NCBI GenBank assembly: GCA_900770805.1
Contig: CAAGLP010000098.1
Location: forward strand, 1-37,606
Direction: 5' to 3'
DNA: 37,606 nucleotides
DNA from: an uncultured Paraprevotella sp.
Lineage (GTDB): Bacteria > Bacteroidota > Bacteroidia > Bacteroidales > Bacteroidaceae
Part shown: in pieces, positions 7,067 through 15,622 of the stretch
Numbering within the stretch: the first letter of the stretch is position 1
Layout: the number at the start of each line of letters is the position of its first letter
The notes under the pieces: model-generated
Database searches by the model: none
The model's input: only the letters and a program-made list of their open reading frames with translations
Told to the model about the DNA's origin: nothing
Program-made: the position numbers and the translations under genes

Positions 7067-8974
7067 ATGAAACACCTCGAACTGGGCACACGCATTGCTG
7101 GTTGTGCCATACCCGTATTCTCGCTCCGTAGCAAAGGGAGTTTCGGAGTGGGCGACTTCGGCGACTTGAAACTTATGATTACATGGGTGGCACAGACAGG
7201 CCAGAAGATCCTGCAGATTCTGCCCATCAACGATACAACATCATCGGGCACTTGGGTAGACTCCTATCCATATTCTGCCATAAGCATCTATGCCCTTCAC
7301 CCCATGTATGCCGACCTGCGCCAACTTCCTGCACTGAAGGACGGCGAAGTAACGGCACGTTTTCAGGCCTTGCAGGCAGAACTCAATGCCCTGCCACAGA
7401 TAGACTACGAGGCAGTGAACAAGGCCAAGAGGGAATACCTCCTGCTCGTCTTCAAGCAGGAGTTTGCCAAGGTGAAGCGCACTAAGGCCTACAAGACTTT
7501 CCTGCAGGAAACAGACTTCTGGCTGACAGGCTATGCCGACTACTGCATCCGCAGGGATGCACGCCTTTGGCCAGATGAGGCTCCGGTGAGTTCCGATTTC
7601 TATCGTTACATGCAGTTCGTGCTGGACACCCAGATGCGTCTTGCCCACGAGCATGCACGCACACTGGGCGTGATGCTGAAGGGCGACATACCCATAGGCG
7701 TGAACCGCTATGGGTGCGATGTGGAGATGGAACCACGCTACTTCAATATGAACGGACAGGCAGGTGCTCCCCCCGACAATTTCAGCGCCGACGGCCAGAA
7801 CTGGGGTTTCCCCACCTACAACTGGGACGAGATGATAAAGGACGGTTGCCAGTGGTGGATACGGCGTTTCCAGAACATGGCACGCTACTTCGATGCCTAC
7901 CGCATAGACCACGTGCTGGGCTTCTTCCGCATTTGGGAAATACCCGTGCATGCCGTGGGCGGCCTGCTGGGACAGTTCCAGCCCTCTCTGGCCATGAGCA
8001 TGGAGGAAATCAACGGCTATGGTCTGTACCTCAGCGAGGACTTCATGACACGTCCCTTCATTGCCGATTGGGTGCTGGACAGAATCTTCGGCAATCGTGC
8101 GGATGAGGTGAAACAACGCTTCCTGGTTCATGAGCACGACGACATCTGGTCGCTGAAGGCAGAATGCGACACGGAACGCAAGGTGGAGGCGATGGCTCTG
8201 GATGCAGAACTGACAAACAGCCTGTATGCCCTGATACGCAATGTCCTCTTTGTACGCGACCACAAGAACCCACACCTATACCATCCGCGTATTGCAGTGC
8301 AGAACGATACTGCATACGAAACACTGTGGCAACATGATAAGGATAACTTCAACCGTCTGTACAACGACTACTTCTATCGCCGCAACAACCAGTTTTGGTA
8401 TGAGGAGGCCATGAAGAAACTGCCTCTGCTTGTCGATGCCACCGACATGCTGGTATGCGCCGAGGACCTGGGCATGGTGCCCGATTGTGTGCCTTGGGTG
8501 CTGAACCAGTTGCAGATACTGTCGCTGGAACTCATTTCCATGCCCAAGGACAGCAGTGTGCGCTTCGGCATACTGGACCGCAATCCATGGCGCAGCGTTT
8601 GTACCATTTCCAGTCATGACAGCGCCACCATGCGCATGTGGTGGGACGAGGACTATGCCATGACACAGAGTTTCTACAACGAGTATCTCGGTTACGAAGG
8701 CGCCGCACCCCATCCCATGCCGGGATGGCTGGCTCAGGACATGTTGCAGCGCCATCTCAACTGCCCCTCGGCCCTGTGCATCCTTACCCTCCAGGACTGG
8801 CTCGCATGCAACGAACGTATGCGCCTGCCCGAGGCCGGAGCGGAACGCATCAACATCCCCGCCAATCCCCGTCACTACTGGCGCTACCGTATGCACCTGA
8901 ACATAGAGGATCTGATGGAGGCCATAGAGTTCAATACCCAGATAACAGGCATGATATTCCAGAGCGGCAGGTAA
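7067..8974 (+). CDS. malQ: 4-alpha-glucanotransferase (amylomaltase, GH77)
   Basis: Transfers alpha-1,4-glucan segments between maltooligosaccharides in the cytoplasm, making glucose and longer chains. There is no signal peptide. The GH77 catalytic residues are visible: nucleophile D281 (DAYRIDHV), acid/base E466 (CAEDLGMVP) and D518 (SSHDSATM). The catalytic domain begins almost at residue 1 (LGTRIAGCAIPVFSLRS). At 635 residues it is shorter than many Bacteroidota MalQ proteins, which are near 890 and start with two CBM20 starch-binding domains; these are absent here. The gene starts 3 bp after the transporter stop, so translation is probably coupled and no hidden N-terminal extension is possible in frame without overlapping the transporter gene. 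Confidence 0.95.
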   Translation: MKHLELGTRIAGCAIPVFSLRSKGSFGVGDFGDLKLMITWVAQTGQKILQILPINDTTSSGTWVDSYPYSAISIYALHPMYADLRQLPALKDGEVTARFQALQAELNALPQIDYEAVNKAKREYLLLVFKQEFAKVKRTKAYKTFLQETDFWLTGYADYCIRRDARLWPDEAPVSSDFYRYMQFVLDTQMRLAHEHARTLGVMLKGDIPIGVNRYGCDVEMEPRYFNMNGQAGAPPDNFSADGQNWGFPTYNWDEMIKDGCQWWIRRFQNMARYFDAYRIDHVLGFFRIWEIPVHAVGGLLGQFQPSLAMSMEEINGYGLYLSEDFMTRPFIADWVLDRIFGNRADEVKQRFLVHEHDDIWSLKAECDTERKVEAMALDAELTNSLYALIRNVLFVRDHKNPHLYHPRIAVQNDTAYETLWQHDKDNFNRLYNDYFYRRNNQFWYEEAMKKLPLLVDATDMLVCAEDLGMVPDCVPWVLNQLQILSLELISMPKDSSVRFGILDRNPWRSVCTISSHDSATMRMWWDEDYAMTQSFYNEYLGYEGAAPHPMPGWLAQDMLQRHLNCPSALCILTLQDWLACNERMRLPEAGAERINIPANPRHYWRYRMHLNIEDLMEAIEFNTQITGMIFQSGR

Positions 8975-9002
8975 TATCCGTGACAGCTCTCTAAAACGAT
9001 AC

Positions 9003-9008
9003 AGGAGG
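9003..9008 (+). promoter_or_regulatory. Strong Shine-Dalgarno site before pullulanase gene
   Basis: AGGAGG is placed 7 bp before the ATG at 9016. Such complete Shine-Dalgarno sites are uncommon in Bacteroidota, whose starts rely more on A-rich, unstructured leaders. It fixes the pullulanase start and may raise its translation relative to its neighbours. Confidence 0.6.
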
Positions 9009-9015
9009 TTTACAG

Positions 9016-10965
9016 ATGAAAAGACATTTTCTTTTATTACTACTTTGGATAATAGGCATGAGTGTGTTTGCCCAAGATAAGTTTGACGAGTTGCAGTACA
9101 GCAGCGAGGAGTGTGTGTTCAATCTGAACGCCCCCAGCAGCGTGCGTTCTGTGAAGGTGAGGATATACCAGAGTGCCGATGCCGTGAAACCCGTGCATGT
9201 GCTGAAGATGAGACGCAATGGCCTGGACCGTTGGCGTGCAAGTCTGAAGGGCGATTGGGCAGGATATTTCTATACCTTCGACATAGGTCGTGGCGAGTGT
9301 CCGGGTACCTTTGCCAAGGCAGTGGGCGTGAACGGAAAGCGTGCTGCCATTGTCAGGATGGAAGATACCGACCCCGAGGGTTGGGACAAGGATGTGCGCC
9401 CAAGGCTGGAGAACGCATCGGACATGATTGTTTACGAGATGCATCATCGCGATTTCAGTATACATCCCTCCAGCAAAAGTCGTTATCCCGGCAAGTTCCT
9501 TGCCCTGACAGAACCGCACAATATCTGGTATCTGAAGACCTTGGGCGTGAATGCCGTGCAGATACTGCCCAGTTACGACTACTTTACCGTGGACGAATCT
9601 CAACCGGAGAAACCGCAGTACAACTGGGGATATGACCCCTTGAACTACAATGTGCCAGAGGGAAGTTACAGTACCGATGCAAGGACTCCCGAGGTGAGAA
9701 TACGTGAATTCAAGCAGATGGTGCAGGCGCTGCACGATGCCGGCATCCGTGTTATCCTGGATGTGGTGTATAACCATTGCATGAACATAGACGGCAGCAA
9801 CTTCCAACTGACTTACCCCGACTACTACTATCGCAAGACTGCTCCCGGACAGGGTGCCAGTGGCGACATAGGCACTACGGGCGGAGACTATGCCAACGCT
9901 TCGGGCTGTGGCAACGAGACAGCCAGTGAGCGTCCGTTGATGCGCCGCTTCATGCTTGAGAGTGTCCGTTACTGGGTGGAGGAGTACCACATAGACGGTT
10001 TCCGCTTCGACCTGATGGGCATCCACGACATAGAGACCATGAATCTCATACGCAAGGAACTGGACAAGATAGATCCATCCATCACCATCTATGGTGAAGG
10101 TTGGGCCGCCGGTTCTCCTGCCATCGACTATAACCTGTGTGCCATGAAGGCGCACACCTACCGTATGCCGGGCATCGGTGCGTTTGCCGATGAGATGCGC
10201 GATGCACTGCGCGGTCCATTCTCGGACGACACGCAGTCTGCCTATCTTGCCGGCAAGGCAGGGCACGAGGAGAGCGTGAAGTTCGGCATTGTTGGCGGCA
10301 TTGCCCACAATGGCGTGGATATGTCCAAGGTGAACTACAGCAAGGCAGCCTGGGCAGCACAGCCCTCACAGCACGTAAGTTATGTGAGTTGTCACGACGA
10401 TATGAGTCTGGTGGACCGTCTGCGTACCAGCATCCCAGGCATTTCCGACAAGGAGGTGGTACGCCTGAGCCAGTTGGCGCAGACCTTTGTGCTGACCTCG
10501 CAGGGTGTTCCCTTCCTGTGGGCAGGCGAGGAGGCTTTCCGCGACAAGAAGGGTGTGCACAACAGTTACAACCAGCCCGACTCCATCAACCAGATAGACT
10601 GGTCGCGACTGATGGAACATCCCGAACTGTTTATGTACTATCGTGGTCTGATAGATATACGCAAGCAACATAGGGCATTCCGCATGGGCGATGCCAGTCT
10701 GGTACGCCAGAATCTTCGTTTCCTTGATGCACCTTCATGTGTGATAGCTTTCACTCTGAATGGTGCTGCCGTAGGTGACAGTTGGAAGGAGATTGTCTGC
10801 GTGATGAACAGCAACAAGACACTCCAGCAGGTGGATGTTCCCGAGGGGCAGTATACCGTGGTATGCCGCGATGGCATGGTATGTGCCGATGGCTTGGGCA
10901 AGATGCACGGAGGCAAGGTTACCGTTGCTCCGCAATCTGCCCTGATAATATACAAGACCGAATAA
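9016..10965 (+). CDS. pulA: Secreted type I pullulanase (GH13_14)
   Basis: Debranches pullulan, amylopectin and limit dextrins by cutting alpha-1,6 links. A 649-residue protein with a signal peptide (MKRHFLLLLLWIIGMSVFA, cleaved before QD), so it is periplasmic or exported. Residues about 25-120 form an N-terminal beta-sandwich (CBM48-like). The catalytic barrel carries the type I pullulanase signature YNWGYDPLNYN, DVVYNH, nucleophile D332 (GFRFDLMG), acid/base E361 (YGEGWAAG) and D461 (SCHDDMS). There is no lipobox, unlike many surface pullulanases, so action on imported branched oligosaccharides in the periplasm is plausible (inference). It lies 41 bp after malQ and 11 bp before the galactanase gene. 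Confidence 0.94.
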   Translation: MKRHFLLLLLWIIGMSVFAQDKFDELQYSSEECVFNLNAPSSVRSVKVRIYQSADAVKPVHVLKMRRNGLDRWRASLKGDWAGYFYTFDIGRGECPGTFAKAVGVNGKRAAIVRMEDTDPEGWDKDVRPRLENASDMIVYEMHHRDFSIHPSSKSRYPGKFLALTEPHNIWYLKTLGVNAVQILPSYDYFTVDESQPEKPQYNWGYDPLNYNVPEGSYSTDARTPEVRIREFKQMVQALHDAGIRVILDVVYNHCMNIDGSNFQLTYPDYYYRKTAPGQGASGDIGTTGGDYANASGCGNETASERPLMRRFMLESVRYWVEEYHIDGFRFDLMGIHDIETMNLIRKELDKIDPSITIYGEGWAAGSPAIDYNLCAMKAHTYRMPGIGAFADEMRDALRGPFSDDTQSAYLAGKAGHEESVKFGIVGGIAHNGVDMSKVNYSKAAWAAQPSQHVSYVSCHDDMSLVDRLRTSIPGISDKEVVRLSQLAQTFVLTSQGVPFLWAGEEAFRDKKGVHNSYNQPDSINQIDWSRLMEHPELFMYYRGLIDIRKQHRAFRMGDASLVRQNLRFLDAPSCVIAFTLNGAAVGDSWKEIVCVMNSNKTLQQVDVPEGQYTVVCRDGMVCADGLGKMHGGKVTVAPQSALIIYKTE

Positions 10966-10976
10966 AACCTAAGGCT

Positions 10977-12278
10977 ATGTTCAAGACGGGAAGACTGTAT
11001 GCACTGTTGGCGCTGTGCTGCATACCTTTCATTTGCAGTGCCGAGGACCGTGTGGTAGGTGGCGACATATCGCTGATACCTGCATACGAGCAGGCCGGAG
11101 ACCAGTGGCTGGATGCCGATGGCAATGTTATCCCCGACCTGATAACGTTCCTGCACGATGAGGCAGGTTGGACCGCAGCACGTGTAAGGCTGATGGTTGA
11201 CCCGACACAGGATAGCGACCCTGGTACGTGCCAGGGCTTGGAGTATGTGAAGCAACTGGGCCGACGCATAAAGGAGGCCGGAATGCTGTTCCTGCTGGAC
11301 ATATTCTACAGCGACACATGGACAGACCCTGCCCAGCAATGGATACCGCAGTCCTGGAACATGGACAAGACTACCGCCACCAATGCCTTGGCAGACAAGG
11401 TGCGTGCCTATACTACAGAGAGCATAGATGCCCTGGTGGCGGCAGGAGCCACGCCAGACTATGTGCAGATAGGCAACGAGGTCAGTTACGGTATGTTGTG
11501 GGACAACCTCTCCGCCAAGGACAAGAGCAGGCACGTAATCTATCTGGATCCGCAATGGTTCTCATACGAGAAGCAGGAGGCGCAGATTATCCGTCTGGCA
11601 TCCTTGCTCGGAGCAGCGGCAGAGGGTGTCCGTGTCTCTGATGCCAAGGAGGCACGCATCATCCTGCATATAGAACGAAGTGGCGAGCCCGAGTGGGCAA
11701 GGAATTTCTATGAGTGGGTTGCCAAGGCCGGTTTTACGGATTACGACATCATTGGATTGAGTTATTACCCCTTCTGGCATGGCGACCTCAATACTTTGTC
11801 CTCAACGGTAAAGACAATGAGACAAGCCCTGCCTGGAAAGGACATCCACCTTGTGGAAACTGCCTACAATTACCAGTGGGGACCGTCGGATGCAGTGTGT
11901 AAGGACTGGGAGTTTACCAAGGAGGGCCAGGCTATGTTCCTGCATGACCTGGTGAAAACCTTGAATTCCCTTGATGTAAAGGCTCTGTACTATTGGTTTC
12001 CTGAAGAGTGCGGCAACGGCAAGAATGCCGTGGTGCAGAACGGTTGGCTCAACCGCGGACTGTGGACCAACGGCAACAGTCCCCATGCCCTTAATTCCAG
12101 GGAAGCCCTTGATGCCTTCAAGGCTTTTGCCCCTACTACCGGTGTGAAGGACATTACACCGTCGGGTGCATGCAGTACCGACAAGATTTACGACATGGGT
12201 GGCCGGCGCCTGTATGCCGTACCCGAACACGGCGCCTATATCCGTGGCAATGAGAAGTTCCTGTGTAAAGAAAAGTAA
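10977..12278 (+). CDS. Arabinogalactan endo-beta-1,4-galactanase (GH53)
   Basis: Cuts the beta-1,4-galactan side chains of pectin (rhamnogalacturonan I). The start at 10977 (433 residues) gives a signal peptide (MFKTGRLYALLALCCIPFICSA); the frame is also open further upstream but only inside the pullulanase gene. GH53 hallmarks: VGGDISLIPAYEQAG at the mature N-terminus, ARVRLMVDP, LLDIFYSDTWTDP, acid/base E168 (QIGNEVSYG), IGLSYYPFW, and nucleophile E294 (LVETAYNY). The last 34 residues (KIYDMGGRRLYAVPEHGAYI) form a short sorting-like tail similar to that of the amylase. It lies 11 bp after pullulanase and 17 bp before a beta-galactosidase, so it is in the same transcript as the starch enzymes, which is unusual for a galactan enzyme. 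Confidence 0.93.
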   Translation: MFKTGRLYALLALCCIPFICSAEDRVVGGDISLIPAYEQAGDQWLDADGNVIPDLITFLHDEAGWTAARVRLMVDPTQDSDPGTCQGLEYVKQLGRRIKEAGMLFLLDIFYSDTWTDPAQQWIPQSWNMDKTTATNALADKVRAYTTESIDALVAAGATPDYVQIGNEVSYGMLWDNLSAKDKSRHVIYLDPQWFSYEKQEAQIIRLASLLGAAAEGVRVSDAKEARIILHIERSGEPEWARNFYEWVAKAGFTDYDIIGLSYYPFWHGDLNTLSSTVKTMRQALPGKDIHLVETAYNYQWGPSDAVCKDWEFTKEGQAMFLHDLVKTLNSLDVKALYYWFPEECGNGKNAVVQNGWLNRGLWTNGNSPHALNSREALDAFKAFAPTTGVKDITPSGACSTDKIYDMGGRRLYAVPEHGAYIRGNEKFLCKEK

Positions 12279-12295
12279 CAATATCCATAACCGTT

Positions 12296-14764
12296 ATGTT
12301 GATGAAGTTCCGTTCTCTGATTATGTGGCTATGCCTTTGCCTGTTTGCCCAGGCCCATGCCCAGCGCACCGTTTTAGACATCCGTGATTGGCAGTTCTCG
12401 CGCGACAGGCAGACATGGCATTCCGTACGTATTCCGCATGACTGGGCCATAGGAGGTCCGTTCGACAGGAAGTGGGACCTGCAGTTTGTGGCCATAGAGC
12501 AGAACGGCGAGAAGGTTGCCACGGAGAAAAGCGGACGTTCGGGCGGTCTGCCATGGATAGGCAAGGGTTTCTACCGTACCGAACTTTTAGTTCCGGAGGG
12601 TTATGGGCATGCCATGCTCAATTTTGACGGGGCTATGGCAGAACCTGTTGTCTACGTAAACGGACAGGAGGCAGGACGCTGGGTGTATGGCTATAATGCT
12701 TTCCAGATAGATGCTACTCCATACCTCAAGGCCGGTCAGCGCAATACGATAGAGGTGACTCTGAACAACGTGGAGGAGAGCAGCCGCTGGTATCCCGGCG
12801 GCGGCCTTTACCGTCCGGTGTGGCTTACGCTTTCTTCCGAAGCGCATATCCGTGACTGGGGGACTTTTATCCGCACCACAATGGCAAAGGGAGAGGGCAG
12901 GAAGGCAGTGCTGGCCGTAAGCAACCATATTGAGGGACTGGAGCACCGTCATTCGCAGGCCCGTGTGGAATATGCCCTGCTTGATGCCGAGGGACATTGT
13001 GTGGTCCGTAGCGAGGAGGCAGTGGATGCCTTGGGCAACTGTGCTACGGAACTGAAATTGTCCAAGGCCCGCCTGTGGAGCCCGGAGACACCTTATTTAT
13101 ATACGATGCGCACACGCCTGACGGTGGACGGCAAGACGGTGGACGAAACGACAAACAAGGTAGGTGTACGTACAATCCTTGTTGACGACAAAGGCTTCCA
13201 TCTCAACGGAAAACTCAGGAAGTTCCAGGGCGTATGCCTGCATCACGACCTGGGTCCCCTGGGTGCTGCTGTCAACCGTGCGGCACTCATACGTCAGATA
13301 CGCATATTGAAGGACATGGGATGCGATGCCATCCGCACTGCGCACAATATGCCCTCCACCATGCAGATGGAGGTGTGCGACTCCATGGGTATGATGGTCA
13401 TGGCAGAGAGTTTCGATATGTGGCTGTATCCCAAGTGCAAGAACGGCTATGCCCTGCATTTCGGGGACTGGGCCGAGCGCGACATGACCAACCTTATCCT
13501 GTGCCACCGCAACCATCCCAGTATAGTGATGTGGAGCATCGGCAACGAGATTCCGGAGCAGTGGAGCGTGCAGGGACGTCAGTTGAGCCGTTGGCTTCAG
13601 GACATCTGCCACCGTTTGGACCCCACACGACCGGTTACGCAGGGTATGGACAAGGCCGAGGCTTCCTTGCAGAGCGGCTTTGCACAGGTGATGGACGTGG
13701 CTGGTTTCAACTACCGTGTGCATAAGTTCGACCAGAGCATCTCCCAATTGCCCCAGAAGGTACTGCTCGGCAGCGAGAGTGCCAGTACCGTTTCTTCCCG
13801 TGGAGTGTACGACATATCCTGCTCTTCTCCGCGTGAGGCAAAGGCGGTGACATCAGGCGGTTTCCCCTTGGAAGGCCAGTGTTCTTCCTACGACACCGAC
13901 TTCTGTTATTGGAGCAATCTGCCCGAGGCTGACTTCATAATGATGGACGACCGTCAGTGGACCATGGGACAGTTCGTGTGGACGGGCTTTGACTACCTTG
14001 GCGAACCTACCCCCTACGACGAGTATTGGCCCAGCCGTAGCAGTTATTTCGGCATCTGCGACCTGGCCGGTCTGCCCAAGGACAGGTATTATCTCTACCG
14101 CTCGCAGTGGAACCGAAAGGACCATACCTTGCACATCCTTCCTCACTGGAACTGGAAGCGAGGCGATGAAGTCCCCGTGATGGTCTACACGGACTTTCCC
14201 GAGGCAGAACTGTTCTTGAACGGCCGTAGCCTTGGACGACAGAAGAAACAACCCTATACCATCCCCTCGGGCACTGCCGAACAGACAAAAAACCTTGTAG
14301 AGACAAAAGGCCTGCTCCGCCGTTACCGTCTGATATGGGATGCCGTGAACTATGAACCTGGCGAACTGCGTGTGGTGGCCTACGATGCAGAGGGTCGTCC
14401 TGCCATGGAGAAGACAATGCACACGGCAGGTGCCCCGACAACGCTGAAACTGGAGGCCGACCGTAGTGTTATAAAGGCAGGAGGAGACGACCTTGCCTTC
14501 ATCACCGTAAGCATGCGGGATTCAAAGGGCACTCTGTGCCCAGATGCGTCGGACAAGGTATCCTTTAATGTCAGCGGCGCAGGCACATTGCGTGGCCTGT
14601 GCAACGGCGATCCCACTTCTATGGAATCTTTCCTCGGTTCGGAAATGCACTTATTCCACGGTCAACTTGTTTTGGTAGTGCAGTCTTCCGTTCATCCTGG
14701 GAAGATAAGGATAGATGCATCCTCGGGCAATATAACCTCCACTATAGAAATTTCTGTAGAGTAA
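12296..14764 (+). CDS. Secreted beta-galactosidase (GH2)
   Basis: Releases terminal beta-linked galactose; beside a GH53 enzyme its likely substrate is galactan oligosaccharide. An 822-residue protein with a signal peptide (MLMKFRSLIMWLCLCLFAQAHA); Met at 12302 is an equally possible start. Domain order: jelly roll (about 25-170, GGGLYRPVWL), Ig-like domain (175-280), TIM barrel (285-580), DUF4982-like domain (about 600-690, NGRSLGRQKKQPY) and a C-terminal Ig-like domain (705-822). Acid/base is E418 (IGNEIPEQW); the nucleophile is probably E494 (LLGSESAST). FVWTGFDYLGEPTPY is typical of Bacteroidota GH2 galactosidases. Beta-mannosidase or beta-glucuronidase activity cannot be excluded by motif alone. 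Last gene of the operon; a hairpin follows. Confidence 0.9.
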   Translation: MLMKFRSLIMWLCLCLFAQAHAQRTVLDIRDWQFSRDRQTWHSVRIPHDWAIGGPFDRKWDLQFVAIEQNGEKVATEKSGRSGGLPWIGKGFYRTELLVPEGYGHAMLNFDGAMAEPVVYVNGQEAGRWVYGYNAFQIDATPYLKAGQRNTIEVTLNNVEESSRWYPGGGLYRPVWLTLSSEAHIRDWGTFIRTTMAKGEGRKAVLAVSNHIEGLEHRHSQARVEYALLDAEGHCVVRSEEAVDALGNCATELKLSKARLWSPETPYLYTMRTRLTVDGKTVDETTNKVGVRTILVDDKGFHLNGKLRKFQGVCLHHDLGPLGAAVNRAALIRQIRILKDMGCDAIRTAHNMPSTMQMEVCDSMGMMVMAESFDMWLYPKCKNGYALHFGDWAERDMTNLILCHRNHPSIVMWSIGNEIPEQWSVQGRQLSRWLQDICHRLDPTRPVTQGMDKAEASLQSGFAQVMDVAGFNYRVHKFDQSISQLPQKVLLGSESASTVSSRGVYDISCSSPREAKAVTSGGFPLEGQCSSYDTDFCYWSNLPEADFIMMDDRQWTMGQFVWTGFDYLGEPTPYDEYWPSRSSYFGICDLAGLPKDRYYLYRSQWNRKDHTLHILPHWNWKRGDEVPVMVYTDFPEAELFLNGRSLGRQKKQPYTIPSGTAEQTKNLVETKGLLRRYRLIWDAVNYEPGELRVVAYDAEGRPAMEKTMHTAGAPTTLKLEADRSVIKAGGDDLAFITVSMRDSKGTLCPDASDKVSFNVSGAGTLRGLCNGDPTSMESFLGSEMHLFHGQLVLVVQSSVHPGKIRIDASSGNITSTIEISVE

Positions 14765-14773
14765 TTTGGTTAT

Positions 14774-14815
14774 AAAAAGTAGTGGCGGCACGAGTCTTTA
14801 TCTTCGTGTCGCCAC
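14774..14815 (-). terminator. Terminator between convergent GH2 and nudC genes
   Basis: A 12-bp stem (14782-14793 with 14804-14815, one G-U pair) encloses a 10-base loop. Read on the minus strand it is followed by TACTTTTTATA, so it is a good intrinsic terminator for nudC. On the plus strand, 18 bp after the GH2 stop, the same stem has no U-run and could act as a weaker end for the glycan operon. Confidence 0.75.
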
Positions 14816-14828
14816 ACATGTATGGTGT

Positions 14829-15608
14829 CTACTCTCCGTGTATAAGCCTGTATGCGATTGAGCCCTTGGGTGGAGTGGCAGGGCAATTGTCTCGTGGGAA
14901 CCAGGCTGCACGTTGCAGTTCGCTTTCCTGTACATGTATTTCTCCGCTTTCGTATTCAGCGGTGAAACCAAGCATGAGCTGTGAGGGGAAAGGCCAGCTC
15001 TGGCTTCCGAAATAACGGATGTTGCGAACGCTGATTCCTGTTTCTTCCATGATTTCCCTACGTACAGCCTGTTCTGCAGATTCACCGGCCTCCATGAATC
15101 CGGCCAAGCAAGAATAGTATTGTGTAGTGCGTTGGCGGTGAAGTGCCAGAAGAATTTCATTTCCACGGTTCACCAACACAATAATGCAAGGTTCTATGCG
15201 AGGGTAGATGGTGGCGTGGCATTCGGGGCATACGAGCGAGGTTTCTTCCTCGGTAGTACCTGGCTTCAAACGTGTACCGCACCTTGTGCAGAAGCGAGTC
15301 TTGTCCAACCACTCGTACAGGGCCTTGGCTCTGAAATGTGGTAAGGAAAGCGCCTCACCATAGGTGGCAAAGTAGGTGCGTAGTGAGATAGGATGGTATT
15401 GGTCGGGAAGTTTGTCTGTTGGTGGCAGCCCCAAAACGCAGAGATTGTTTTGCCTTTCTTCGAAAAGCATACCATTGTCCGACAAGCATTTTAATTGCTC
15501 TATGTCGTAAAATGTCAGTGGTTTGTCATCACATCTCAGTATGGTTTCCTGGCCTATTATGACAACACAACGGCAGGAGGAAGTTTCGGGAGAGAAGATG
15601 ATGGCCAT
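14829..15608 (-). CDS. nudC: NADH pyrophosphatase / NAD-cap hydrolase (Nudix)
   Basis: Hydrolyses NAD(H) to NMN(H) and AMP; family members also remove NAD caps from RNA. A 259-residue cytoplasmic protein. Residues about 1-105 form the NudC N-terminal domain. A zinc ribbon follows (CTRCG, then CPEC about 20 residues later), then a complete Nudix box beginning GFMEAGESAE and ending REIMEETGI. The NudC-specific motif after the box is SQSWPFPSQLM, close to the canonical SQPWPFPxS, which separates NudC from other Nudix enzymes. The gene starts 14 bp after the stop of the FNT-like membrane protein and is probably co-transcribed with it from the promoter at 16274-16281. Confidence 0.93.
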   Translation of the reverse strand: MAIIFSPETSSCRCVVIIGQETILRCDDKPLTFYDIEQLKCLSDNGMLFEERQNNLCVLGLPPTDKLPDQYHPISLRTYFATYGEALSLPHFRAKALYEWLDKTRFCTRCGTRLKPGTTEEETSLVCPECHATIYPRIEPCIIVLVNRGNEILLALHRQRTTQYYSCLAGFMEAGESAEQAVRREIMEETGISVRNIRYFGSQSWPFPSQLMLGFTAEYESGEIHVQESELQRAAWFPRDNCPATPPKGSIAYRLIHGE

Positions 15609-15622
15609 GAATAGAGAAAATC

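Noticed and set aside
9040..10308. Open frame of about 420 codons on the minus strand inside the pullulanase gene
   Set aside because: It mirrors codon positions of pulA, has no family motif, and no promoter or ribosome-binding site is seen.
10782..10976. Upstream extension of the galactanase frame inside pulA
   Set aside because: A good signal peptide begins at 10977, and the extension would overlap the conserved end of pullulanase in another frame.
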